DNA from: Dryomyza anilis
Lineage: Eukaryota > Arthropoda > Insecta > Diptera > Dryomyzidae
NCBI GenBank assembly: GCA_951804985.1
Contig: OX638130.1
Span: forward strand, 81,586,583-81,650,582
DNA: 64,000 nt
Reading direction: 5' to 3'
Below the pieces are notes generated by a model. It made no database searches. It saw only the letters and a program-made list of their open reading frames with translations, and was not told the origin of the DNA. The position numbers and the translations under genes are program-made. How positions within the stretch are numbered: the stretch's first letter is position 1; every line of letters begins with the position of its first letter. Of this stretch, positions 11,121 to 21,763 are shown one piece after another.

Positions 11121-12009
11121 CAAAACTGCATTGTGAAATAAGGAATAATTTTAACAGTTCTTGAACATACATTTTTTTATTATATATCACTTTGAAATAT
11201 AACTTTAAAATGTTTATGCAATACGTTATTTTCATTATTTTTTTTTTAAATAATAAAATGATTATTTGGATATTTGAATTATGTATATAGGGTAAACTCT
11301 TTATATAAAATATATTTTTAAAACAAAAAAATAGTTAATAATCCTTAAAAATTTATGAATACACGCTGCGAAAATCATTTTGGAATATTCCCGGCCGAAA
11401 ATAATGTCTCTCAATATTTTCACGAAAAATTAAAATGAAAAGAAAACGTTTTTCTTTAAATATATATAAATGATCGACCCTCCCATATTGAAAAAACCAA
11501 TAATTGGTTAGTCGACTTAAAACATTATAACATTCAAAATCTTCCAAGTAAGTATACTAAGTCCAATATGGATTATAAGTTTTTAATAAGATTAATTTAT
11601 GCTAACAACATTTTTGATTATAATTTGGGATAGGATCGACCGATCAGCATCAAAATTTGACATGGTATAAAGATTCCAAAAATGGAATAACCTTAAAAAC
11701 AGTCTTAGTCGAATTAGAATGCTATGGATTGGAATGGTAAGGAACTCTCATGCATTTAAAATTTAGAAAATTTTATTTTATATTTTTTTATGTATAACTT
11801 TTATAGAGGGAAAAGGAAAGCATTGAGCATATCGATCATGTTAAAGTTCAACTGGGATATGCGTCATTGTTTATTTTTCTTTGTCAAATTGGATCCTTTT
11901 GAGACTTTTCGAATACCCAACTACAAAAAAAGTCCAATAACGTTGTTGGGTTCTGGGAACATTTAAAAAAGTCTCATGCTATGAAACCGAGGTTCTAACA
12001 TAAAGGACA
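11121..12009. other. A+T-rich DNA, nothing recognised
   Basis: No shared repeat, TIR or coding frame identified. Confidence 0.4.
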
Positions 12010-12240
12010 TATCATAAAAAAATACAAATGGAGTTAATTAAAAACAAGAAAAAAAATCAAATCGCAATGAACCAGACCAGACTCAGAATCGAAACCGGAA
12101 CCATTTCGATTTTTGAAATTGGAATCGTTATTAAAAAAATGTGTGGAATCAACATCGGAACCCATATAATTGGTTTGGTAGAAACCGGACTCGGAACCGC
12201 TATTTTAAAAATCTTGAAACCAGATCCGAACCGATAATCC
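12010..12240. repeat. Degenerate GAAACCGG/CGGAACC-rich patch
   Basis: Words GAAACCGGAACC, GAATCG, CGGAACC and ATCCGAACCG recur across ~190 bp. The composition resembles the subterminal ACCGAAACCG repeats of the hAT-like element at 21764-23412, so this may be a decayed end of a related element; no TIR or target duplication can be placed. Confidence 0.35.
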
Positions 12241-12282
12241 AAAGGGTTTTAGACCATGGACAGAAGAATATTTTTTAATATA

Positions 12283-12614
12283 ATAATAATAATAATAGTT
12301 CGGCCTAAGTTCTTATAGGACTGTAGTGCCATCCTATAAGAACTTAGGCCGAGCTCTCTCCCCATTTTGGGCAGTGCGTGTTATATTTGTACTCAAAGTG
12401 GTGGGACCTACAGTTTATTGCCGAATCCGAACGGCGAGTGAGAGCTTTTCATAGGCAATGTTTTACTCTCGTAGGTTTGCCATTGACTGCCGTGAGGTAG
12501 CGCGGTATAAAAAAATGTGTCTATGAAAAGATGTTGTTAGCCCCAGTCCAGGCATGAACCAGGGATCTTTCGGCTCGCAGTCCAACGCACTAACCACTGA
12601 GCTAACGCGGCTAC
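12283..12614 (-). mobile_element. tRNA-derived SINE S1, copy a
   Basis: On the minus strand the head is GTTAGTGCGTTGGACTGCG.. with a B-box-like segment, followed by a ~250-bp body (GGCTAACAACATCTTTTCATAG; CCTATGAAAAGCTCTCAC; GGCAATAAACTGTAGGTCCC) and an (ATT)n tail at the low-coordinate side. Flanks TTTTTAATATA (12272-12282) and TTTTTGATATA (12615-12625) are a target duplication with one mismatch. The tail region contains an inverted duplication making a 21-bp perfect hairpin (12300-12352). Non-coding, would depend on a partner LINE. Confidence 0.85.
12300..12352. repeat. Perfect 21-bp inverted repeat in SINE S1a tail
   Basis: Arms 12300-12320 and 12332-12352 are exact reverse complements (TCGGCCTAAGTTCTTATAGG plus one base) with an 11-nt loop. 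Other S1 copies carry this segment only once, so the second arm arose by an inverted copying event, for example template switching during target-primed reverse transcription. Confidence 0.9.
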
Positions 12615-12625
12615 TTTTTGATATA

Positions 12626-14300
12626 GTACCGATTTCATTTTCCTTGTAAATCTTACACATTTATGTCGAGATTAACGTTTTTATATTATATCCATAAAAT
12701 CATAAATTAAAAAAAGTATTCAATTCCCACGAGTAGAAATCATATATATAAGATACAACATAAGGTATGGAATTAAAATATTAAAGAATATTTAGTAATA
12801 TTTGTTTTAAATCGAATTTTATTAACATGAACTTGAAACCTATTTTTTATAATTAAGTAAAGAAAATTCTTAAAATTACCAAATTTCAGTAATAAAAAAA
12901 AAATAAAAACCCCAAGTAATATTCATTGATTTCTTTAATTTAAATGTATTCAATTTTTTTAAACATATGTTAACGTTCAAGATATGTTTAAAAAAATTGA
13001 ATAGCCGTAGTGTTTAGATTTTCCTCACTAAACAAGATTTCGTTTGAATAATTGGCACACTGTATGACCTATACAAAACCCATTTTATCGATGAACATGT
13101 TTTAAAAATTTTAATTTTTCAAAATGATTAGTGTTTGTATTTCATATTGTTATATTTATAAACATTTTTAACTATTTTAAAAAATGTATATTGAAATTTT
13201 TAGCATTTCGTCAAAACTGTAGAAAAATATATATTTCTACAGAAACATGAATGTTTTAAATTTAAATTAAATTTAAATGTCGTATAATAATATTAAAAAC
13301 TTAAAAAATAATCATACCACTCAATTATAATGTAATTAGATATTATACCTAATATTTGTATGGCGAGGTCGAATTACGATATATTTACAATTAAGCATAT
13401 TTAAAGAAATCTTTTCTATCCATGTATTCTTTCAAAGTAATAACACTTGTTGACGAGTACTAGATTATGAAATTCGCACGCGAGTTGTTTTTTTGAACTC
13501 AAGTATTGCCATTAAACGAAATCCTATGGTAAGGTTTTGGAGATATCGCTCGTCGATTTTTTTGATACTTTTTTAATAAGAATATCGGACATTGTTGATA
13601 CCTCATAACTTCATTAATTATTTTGTAATCGGACGTATAGTTTAAATGTAATTCTTCTGCTGGTCAGGAGTAAAAAGATCCAATGCATAACAACTTTAAT
13701 TTAGGCTTGAATAAATAAAAATAATAATTGTTAGTTTTAATTAATTTTAATTTTTTCCTCATTACTATAGTTAACTAATTAATTACACTACACAACAAAA
13801 TGAGAAAAAAAGTTAGCGCAGTAAATTTCATTATTTTTGTATTATTGGAAATGATTCGCAGAATTTGAATATATGAATTAAACAAATTATATGAATAGGT
13901 TTACGAGATTTCGGGCAATGACTTTTGTACTGAGCTTTCAAAAAGGGGGTCACATATTTTTGTAAATATCTCGAATTTTATAAAATTCATATGCCTAATT
14001 ATTATGTCGAATGAAAGGTAATTAAATTTCTAATAAACATTTTTACAACACTGGTTTAAGAAAACTCGAAGAACTCGAAAAATGTAAATTTTTTCGACCA
14101 AAATTCTATTCAAAAATGCATTTAAAAAATGGCGAAAAATTAAAACGCAAGATGATGCAAAGTTAGTAATTTTACAAAATTAGCCTGCATATTTTTAAAG
14201 AAAAAGCTGTAAAAATAAAAGAAATCTATGGATAAATTTTGAAAACAGAATCATGTGAAAGCATTACAATCGAGTACTAACTAAAAAAAAATCGCATTTT
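12626..14300. other. A+T-rich DNA with one strong hairpin
   Basis: No gene or recognised transposon. It contains a perfect 22-bp inverted repeat at 12947-13003 and A+T palindromes near 13255-13280. The rest shows nothing I can support. Confidence 0.35.
12947..13003. repeat. Perfect 22-bp inverted repeat, 13-nt loop
   Basis: Left arm 12947-12968 starts TATTCAATTTTTTTAAACAT; right arm 12982-13003 is its exact reverse complement. The loop is GTTAACGTTCAAG. It is too A+T-rich and short to claim a microRNA precursor. It may be the collapsed ends of an internally deleted TIR element. Confidence 0.85.
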
Positions 14301-14308
14301 ATGTTTAT

Positions 14309-14650
14309 ACCCTATACCCATGGGTAACAAGTTATCAAATGTATGTGAGGATATTTTAGCGCCTCTTAGTAGGCGTGACTGATATGAAAAATATATATTT
14401 TCTTGATTAAAATCACATTCCGAATCGATTTAAATATGACCGTCTGTCTGTCCGCCTATACACGATAACTTTAAAACTGCTATTCCGAATGATGTGAAAT
14501 TTATTTTCAATATATTTTAGTAGAATAGTAATTCAATGTTCAAAATGAGTCGAATTAGTCAACGTAATCTATTATATCCACTATGAGATATGGGTTTACT
14601 TTGTAGGATCACATAGCTCGTTAAATATTAAAGATAATGTTATAAAATTT
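14309..14650 (-). mobile_element. Very diverged mini-me-like element (subfamily C)
   Basis: Read on the plus strand it opens TATACCCTATACCCATGGG, continues GCGCCTCTTAGTAGGCGTGAC, then ATATATATTTTCTTGAT and GACCGTCTGTCTGTCCGCC, the expected order for a minus-strand mini-me 3' end. Only two GTCT units remain. The inner boundary is not clear. Confidence 0.5.
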
Positions 14651-14830
14651 AAAATTAAAAGTTTGGGGCTATGTCAACACTTTTTTTCACCATAGTTCTG
14701 ACCTAGGGCGGAAATAATAATACAGGTTAATAATTCTTAGTTAAAAATGGTCCAAAGGTTGTAAAGATCTACATTACTTAGTTTTTACATAACAAATACA
14801 AATGCAAATGCGACATAACCTTTTTGAAAA

Positions 14831-15361
14831 TATGCGGGGGTAAAGTCGATGTACATTTTTGCCCCAAGATAAAACTATTCCGGTCCCGCGAAATTATTTG
14901 ACCACTACTCTTATTATTCAGATTTTAGTTATTTTTTGCAATGACTTCTTAAATCATGGTCAAATGAAATAATCCGTTTTTATATTGTAGGAAAGGACTA
15001 TTTCGTAAAACTCATAGAAAAAAATTCATTAATTGCATTTACGCGGAATCAACTTTGACCTAATTCATTAGTGTCAACTTTTACCTACGAAACTTCGTCT
15101 TATATTAATGGCATAAAAATGCGGAAAAATAAACTAAAAATTAACTGGATATGATAACTGAACCCCGTACTACATAAAACTGACAACAAAATATATAAAA
15201 ATACAAAACTTTAACGGCAAATATAAGTTTACTGCGTTATCAATATCTAACTTTTGGAGTCAAAAAACATATTAATTTCACAGTTTAAGCACAAAGGGGA
15301 TTTCTCTTCTGATCCCATTCGCTTTTTAAACAAAGATCGACTTTGCCCCGGCCTCCGCTAA
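14831..15361. mobile_element. Pogo-like MITE with GGGGYAAAGTCGAT ends
   Basis: Left end TATGCGGGGGTAAAGTCGAT; right end read inward TAGCGGAGGCCGGGGCAAAG then TCGATC. TA flanks both sides. Ends containing GGGGCAAAGT are common in pogo-like insect elements. About 530 bp, no transposase frame, so non-autonomous. Confidence 0.5.
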
Positions 15362-15479
15362 ACATAGAAAAACATGGAAATTGTCATGTGACTTAAATAT
15401 TTTTTACTTTAATATGGTTTTAAATTATTAAAAGATTTTCGTTGAATCACAAGAAACACTAAGGGATTAACTGAGTAAT

Positions 15480-15641
15480 CCTTTTTTTAATATCTACTAA
15501 GATCCACAGCACTCAGACAGACTATATCCATTGCACTGTGAAATCTATTCCCTACGATTTTGTGGTTAAGATCACCACGAGCGCCCATTCCCAAGCCGAG
15601 ATTCGAAACCGATACCTTCAGAATGCAAGTTCAGCGCGCTA
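15480..15641 (-). mobile_element. tRNA-related SINE S2, 5'-truncated copy
   Basis: On the minus strand it reads TAGCGCGCTGAACTTGC, then a B-box-like GGTTTCGAATCTC, then a body shared with 24571-24703 (CACAAAATCGTAG; CAATGGATATAGTCTGT; GAGTGCTGTGGATCTTA) and an A-tail. It is bounded by an exact 11-bp duplication AACTGAGTAAT at 15469-15479 and 15642-15652. The head lacks the A box, as expected for a 5' truncation. Confidence 0.75.
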
Positions 15642-15686
15642 AACTGAGTAATACAGTTTTGAATTCGAGAAGCCCAAAGTTCGTAT

Positions 15687-15752
15687 TTTATACTCTACAC
15701 CTAAGAGGTACAGTGTATATTATGTTTGTACAGTTTGTACATTGTAACGCCG
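15687..15752 (-). mobile_element. Mini-me B 3'-end fragment (B4)
   Basis: TATACTCTACACCTAAGAGG, a degraded TATATT and ..ATTGTAACGCC match the minus-strand end of mini-me B copy 55467-56264. The Transib-like element at 15753 sits directly in its GTAACGCC segment, using CGCCG as target. Confidence 0.65.
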
Positions 15753-17309
15753 CACGGTGAACAAAAAAGCACTTTTTTTGAACAAAATTATATAACTTCA
15801 AAACAAATCGGTAGAATTCGTTGATTTTTTTTTCTAAATAAAAAAATATCAGGCTATAGTTATGCTTTACAAAATGTCTTCTATTGATTCACAAAAGTTT
15901 TGTAAAAATAATTTAACTTCGAGAATTTTGAGGAAATTTTTGACATGTGATTTTTTAAAATCTGGAGCCGATATCGGTATGATTTATTTTTTATTTTTGA
16001 CCACATTGATATTGATCTGAAATAAGTTTGTGTTAATGAAGGGTATCGTTTGCAGTCCTTAAAATAAATTTACAAAAAAGGTACATATGTATGAAATTAG
16101 GAAATAAAATGGTATTTTTTGCCATGTAATTTCTCCTAATCCGGGAACGATATCAGGGTAATATTTTTTACCACATTGATTGTGATTAAAAAAAAGTTAG
16201 TGCGAACGAAGGATATCGTTTGCAGTCCTTGAAATAAATTTACAAAAAAATTAGAATAAAACTGTTTTTTTTTCCATGTAATTTCTTCTAATCCGGGAAA
16301 GATATCGGGATCATATTTTTTTTATTTTTTATCACATTGATTATGATTAGAAAAAAGTTAGTGCGAACGAAGGATATCGCTTGCAGTCCTTGGTATAAAT
16401 TTACAAAAAGAGGAACAAATGTATAAAAAAATGGTAATTTTTGCCATGTAAATTCTCCTAATCCGGGATGATATCGGAATGATATATTTTTTATTTTTTA
16501 CCACATTGATTGTGATTAGAGACAAGATAATGCGAACAGAGGATATCACTTGCAGTCCTTGGAATAAATTTACAAAAAGGAACAAATGTATGAAAAATGG
16601 TAATTTTTTCCAAGTGAATTTCTCCTAATCCGGGAACGATATCGCAATGATAAATTTTTTATTTTTTACCACATTGATTGTGATTAGAAAAAAGTTAGTG
16701 AGAATGAACGATATCGCTTGCAGTCCTTGGTATAAATTTACAAAAAAGGCATAAATGTATGAAATTAGAATAAAAAAGGTAATTTTTGACACGTAATTTC
16801 TCCTAATCCGGGAAAGATATCACTATGAAATTTTTTTTATTTTTCACCACATTAATTGTGATTAGAAAAAAGTTAGCGCGTGTGAAGGGTATCTGTAGGT
16901 TTAATTGATATACAATTATTAAACTAAACGCTTTAAATCAAATAAGTAAACTTCTAACGAAAATGGTAGTATTTCACAACAATTTTCTTTTAAACCGGAG
17001 CAAACCGGAAGCTTTTTTTTCAGAATATGTATTTTGTAAAAGCCTAAATACAATTTTAAGGATTTGAGAGGATATACAAGGATATTTTAGTTATGTTCCA
17101 ATATGTATTTCCATATATTTATGTATGGAATGCAATTTTTTTCCTAACTTTGAAGGCTCATATCTCTTAATCTGTTAATGTTATAAGAAAAATGGTTACA
17201 GATTATTCTTAGTGGGTCTTTTATGTATGTAACAGTAAAAAAAAAATTAAAATTTAAAAATAAAGAAAATGGCGTTTTGTTCAAAAATTTCATTATTTTG
17301 TTCACCGTG
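15753..17309. mobile_element. Transib-like non-autonomous element with satellite core
   Basis: Both ends start CACGGTGAACAAAA and carry a second TTTTTGAACAAAA block, so that ACAAAA starts at base 30 from each end. Flanks are exact 5-bp duplications CGCCG (15748-15752, 17310-17314). Transib elements are known for 5-bp GC-rich (CGNCG-type) target duplications and CAC..TG ends related to V(D)J signals; the fit is good on all three points. The interior is about six tandem units of a 150-180-bp repeat and has no transposase frame. Confidence 0.8.
15950..16890 (+). repeat. Internal ~150-180-bp tandem satellite (about six units)
   Basis: Landmark CCGGGA (first unit GGAGCC) recurs at ~15963, 16141, 16293, 16463, 16630 and 16808. 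Each unit has GATATCGG.ATGAT, TTTTTTATTTTT, CCACATTGATTGTGATTAGAAAAAAGTTAGTGCGAA in sections, GGATATCGCTTGCAGTCCTTGG, and AAATTTACAAAAA. Unit length varies by small indels. The array is wholly contained in the Transib-like element. Confidence 0.85.
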
Positions 17310-17314
17310 CGCCG

Positions 17315-17730
17315 ATATTGTATTTTTGATATCGCCACATAGCTCCGTAAGTTCATAATTGTACCTATTAATTTTGATTTTGGGATACATTTTGGAATAC
17401 AAAATTATTTCATATTGTAACGTTTCCTTTTCTTCTCGATCAGATAGCGTTCAGCACGTACTGGTTAAAGGTCTAGCTCGCCGGCAATGGGGGGGAGTTT
17501 TGCTAGCCCCTTCCGAAAAACGTTAACAAAAAAAATCTACGTGCTTACTATTTCAACAACAACAAAAAAAAATCAGTAAATAATGTACGACATACCCCCA
17601 TGTCACCTGAACTATGCCTTAACAACAACATATCCGATGGAATCTGATGACGTGATCCCTAGCCCACCCGTCTTTGTGAACTCAATTTATCCGTATCTAA
17701 AGATTATTTTTTTCACGACGATGTCCTAGG
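17315..17730. other. Unique DNA, nothing recognised
   Basis: Includes a GC-richer stretch 17440-17520. No frame or repeat supported. Confidence 0.3.
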
Positions 17731-17739
17731 AAAGTAATG

Positions 17740-18575
17740 TTTGCGACCATATAGATTACCGAGTAATCTAAAAAGTTGGTGTTGCATATTTACCATTCCC
17801 ATGTATCCGATGAATTCTTTGGTTACCAAAGGATACAAGTAATAATTGATACCGTCGTCATCAATGAAATCATTGATTAAAATGTTATCAATTATAGTAT
17901 TGACTACAAAATAAGCGATTACTTATTAGATTAAAATGTAATCAATTGTAATATTGTCTATAAAATATTTCAGCTTGATGCCAGCATAGTTCAGCAACAC
18001 TTTTGTTGAGAATACGTCAACAGGCCATTTAAAGACAGGCCTTTAAAATTTATAGAATAATATCTATCTTAAAATAATTGTATTTGGTTAAATAACATAT
18101 AAACTAAAACAGATGCCGAGCCATACCGTATATTTATTTCGTTGTAACATTGTGACCTTTAAAGACAGCCACGCGTGACAAACGAAACAAAGCAAATGAA
18201 GTCAAATTAAAGAACACTAAAGACAAAACAAATACAACTGTAAATAAATATAACTGTTCTTATATTTATTACATCTATTTAACATTATCATTGCCAAAAT
18301 ACATTATTAGGTAATGTATTTTAGCAATATTAATCTTGATACCTTACTTGGTTCCATTACGTGATACCTTACTAGGATAGATTACTAAGTAATGTATTAA
18401 AAAAGTTTACACTCGATGCATTACCCAGGTAGAGTACTGGGTAATGTATTTATGCAAAATTTCGATGATACATTACTCTTTATTTACATAGTAGGCAATA
18501 TTTACTAAGGTTACCATTTCATCAAAGAATTCATAGATTACAAGAGTAATGCATTGCCCATTTCCCTGCTGGGTA
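17740..18575. mobile_element. Inverted-repeat element, AGTAATCNATTACT word
   Basis: Words GGTAATGTATTAC, TTACTAAGTAATG, AATCATTGATTA recur throughout in both orientations. Inner arms match as an inverted repeat (ATGAATTCTTTG.. with GGTTACC at 17811-17833 and its reverse near 18508-18532). The right end is TTTCCCTGCTGGG followed by TA. The left end is not resolved. No coding frame. Confidence 0.5.
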
Positions 18576-19030
18576 CTCATACCAAAATGCATAGTGGTTT
18601 TCACTAATTGAGAATAAGAGCGTAGACGAGAGAGTGTAAAAGAGAGTGTACAAGCTTACGAATGTGTTGCTAAGTAGGTCTAGATTATTTGAGTCTAGAT
18701 TATAGAAAATTTAAGTTATGTGATTTATGATAACATTTAGTTAATATTTATATTAGGGTTCAAGTTTTACAATTTTATTATATTTAAATTTATAATTTTA
18801 AATATTTAATTTTAAGTAAGATATTTATAATTTATTTTCGCATTTACTTAGTTTATGCTTTTATTTAAATTATAGCAAGAAGAAGGGAGTGGGAGGGTGT
18901 ATGTATTGACATAATTTATGAGTTTTAAAAACCTTTTATTTTATTGTTGTTGTTTTTTCTTATATATATAGTGTATACTTATATACTGTAAGTATTGTAT
19001 GTATGAATATATGTATGAAATATAATAAAA
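18576..19030. other. A+T-rich DNA, nothing recognised
   Basis: Contains simple TA-rich runs (18961-19025) and no supported feature. Confidence 0.4.
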
Positions 19031-19038
19031 AAATTAAC

Positions 19039-19098
19039 TTACAAATGTTTGCCAGTTGACGATGTAGGAGGATTTTTCGATGCTTTTGATCGACGGAG
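19039..19098 (-). other. Exon-like 60-bp segment (weak candidate)
   Basis: On the minus strand an AG (AAATTTAG) precedes ATTTCTCCGTCGATCAAAAG, and the 60-bp segment ends CATTT directly before GTAAGTTAA, a good donor. All three frames are open; one reads RRSKASKNPPTSSTGK. The polypyrimidine tract before the AG is poor. With no second exon identified this is only a candidate. Confidence 0.15.
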
Positions 19099-19419
19099 AA
19101 ATCTAAATTTATATATGCATTTATATAAATATACATATATATTTTATATTTTGTATTTTCTTTTTTTTCTAAATACTTTTTTTTTCTATTCTTTAATGAA
19201 CTTTACCACACTTGCTCCTTCGTTCTGCTGTAATTTTTACATTTTTCTTTTCTTTTAATTACGAATATTTGAATTATTTTAATTTCTTATATATTTTTTT
19301 TCCCAAACTTTAAAGGGGTATGGGTTTTCCCAAATTTTGTTTTACACTAAATTTTCTATTTTTCTTTACTTTTACACTGTCACACTCTTTTCTATTATTT
19401 TTTTTTTTATTTTGTTGAT

Positions 19420-19614
19420 TTAGAGGATATAATTTTGTCGCCCAGCTCCCGCTTGGAACATAAATGAAGCTGAAGATGGATGAAGCCTTTGCGCGGCTCT
19501 TTTGCGTGATTCAACGCGCAACTTCCCCAAGGGAGCTCCTGCTAAAACCACCTGGTTTAGCCAATGCCAAAATTTGTAGATATCTGGTTCGATAAACATA
19601 TTGGTTAGGCACAT
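19420..19614 (-). other. 64-codon frame with strong start context (weak candidate)
   Basis: The minus strand has GTCACCATG at 19614, followed by 64 codons (starts MCLTNMFIEPDIYKFW) ending in TAA or nearby stop before an A-rich tract. Local GC is raised across exactly this interval. I recognise no domain, and there is no visible partner exon. It may be a small gene piece, an upstream exon, or chance. Confidence 0.18.
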
Positions 19615-19620
19615 GGTGAC

Positions 19621-20680
19621 TTTTAAATTATTAATATATTTACCAAGTTGGGCTAGACAATCTGATTGTGCTAATTCAACTCGTGGTTAAATATTAAATC
19701 GGGTTAAATCCGGTATAATCCAGTTATATAATTGTGGACAATTTATATAACTTTTAAAAAAATAATTGTGCGGCACGTTTCCTTGAATTTAAATATACAG
19801 TTTAACTTTTGTTAAACTGATTTATTCAATTTATACTTTTTTTTTTAATTAGCTAGAATTATGTTTTAACTCGACTATGTCTGGCTGGTATATGAGGATA
19901 GTGTTCGACTCGACTCGACTCGCTAAAAATGCGGAAAAATATTGAATCATGTTTGAAGCATATACGGTTGGTAGTTCCGATGTTTATATTAATACGGTAT
20001 TATCTCTCACATCTAACTCCCTCAACTACAACAACTGCGCCTATTCAGGAGTGATCGTACAGGGTATTGTGTGAATTTTGGGACAGTTTTGGATCCTTAA
20101 TTTTTTAATAAGTTTAACTACTACAATATTCGTGCTATATGTTTGATTCAGGTACCTTTTTTATTTTTTTTCGAGTGGACTTTGAACTTTTCACGATTTG
20201 AAGAATCTTAAGAAATCCCTTGCACATCTTGCTTAGTAATATTGTCTATAATCGTTAAAAATCCAATTTGTTTCGTTTTTGTGCAGCACAATATCCACTT
20301 GAAGACATCCTTAAAAATATGCGTATATTAATATTTTCTTATGGTACTCGTGACAGGAAATTAATAAGGGCTACATAAATAAAATAAAAAAGCGCACATT
20401 TGGGGTTGAAGTATTTGCAATGTTGTATGCGCCGGATTTTTTGCTGGTAACGCAATTTTTGCAGGGATTTAAGATTGTTAGAAAATATGTACAAACCTCC
20501 CAAAAGCAAAAAAAAAAGAAACCCATAGTGTTGGGTCAACTACTTGAAGGATGCTGTGTGTTTATAACGGAATAGTATGCGATGAATCTGGTTGAGATTG
20601 TGACTGAGTGAGCGTGTATTTTCTGGTGATGATGGTAGACAAGCGTATCAAATGATTATCCTGACAAATAAAAAACGCGC
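19621..20680. other. A+T-rich DNA, nothing recognised
   Basis: No shared repeats or coding support found; includes scattered TCGAC repeats at 19904-19922 (CGACTCGACTCGACTCG). Confidence 0.35.
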
Positions 20681-21380
20681 TCCATAAAATTGAATTTCCA
20701 TCTGAATATGGGGGGCAGCAAAAGAACAGGAAATAATCAGACACATTTTAAGGACATGCAACAAGACAACTTAAAAGAAAGTGAAGGGAGTCCTTTCCTC
20801 AAGGATGTTCTTAATTTGGGGTGCTATATGTGGCAGACGCATAAAGAACAACAAATGTCCTTTCGGGACATCGCTCGTTTCTGAAGTTAATGTTGCGTTC
20901 GAAAATGCAACCATTTTTTCCAGCACTCCATTCCGTTGTCTTTTTCGACATCTTTAAATAGCACTTTCCCTAAGTATTTCGTCTCCTGTAGTCCGCATTG
21001 TCTTCGAATGCCGTCGTTTATGTTGTGATTGCTGTGGCTGACAGCTACTTGGGTGCGTAATAAATTTCCAAGAATTTTCCAAACTATCGTCAATCATCGC
21101 ATGTTGTATCGCGTCCGCTGTCGTTTGTGGCAGAGCTTTCTTTGTTAACCATCGTTATTTTAATACATATTGTGCATAAATTGATGCTGAGTTATTGTTT
21201 TTTTTTTGTAACAGAGTTTGGAGTGAGCCCAGTTTTGCTAGGGTATTTTCATAAAAGAAACAGTGAGGGAATAAGTTTTTATTCCGAATCGAGTGTTACA
21301 TGCTTCATTTAATTTACATTTTGAGACTATTTATAAAAAAAATTCGTATTAAAAGAAAAACACAAAATTTCAGTTTCCTA
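20681..21380. other. Unique DNA with GC-richer core
   Basis: 20690-21160 is complex sequence with no copy in the window. An ATG-initiated frame of 58 codons (20708-20884, plus strand) looks protein-like in composition but has no recognisable domain or splice partner. Candidate conserved non-coding sequence. Confidence 0.25.
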
Positions 21381-21384
21381 ACAA

Positions 21385-21740
21385 ACCCCGTTTCGATATC
21401 ATTTCGAGATCAATGCGATGGAAAAATCTCGCGATCAAATTGTACTCAAATTGTACCTACATAGTAGGTAGATATCATATCGATCGGAGTTTTCTCGGTA
21501 CGAGAAATTGTTCGAAATCGGAACGATATGGAAGAAAAAAATAATCAATGTCCAATATTGCTCCGAAAAATACTGCGATATCAATGTGATAAATGTTTAA
21601 ATATCTTATCTTGTTTTTAATTTGAATTTACGAGAAATTTTAAAAGTTGAAGCGATTTAGCTACGAGTTCGAACTTTAAAATCGAAGTTAGTTTGTGAAA
21701 GCTTAGAGGCATCGAATGACTTCGAGACATAGCAGATTGG
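21385..21740. repeat. CGATATCATTTCGA-word patch
   Basis: GATATCATTTCGAGATC, CGCGATCAAATTG, ATATCATATCGATCGGA, CGAAATCGGAACGATATGG recur in both orientations over ~320 bp, the same style as the word-filled TIR elements. Ends were not found. Confidence 0.35.
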
Positions 21741-21763
21741 ATCATACTCAGAATAATTTCTAG

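Noticed and set aside
12300..12352. MicroRNA-precursor-like hairpin
   Set aside because: It is explained by an inverted duplication inside a SINE tail.
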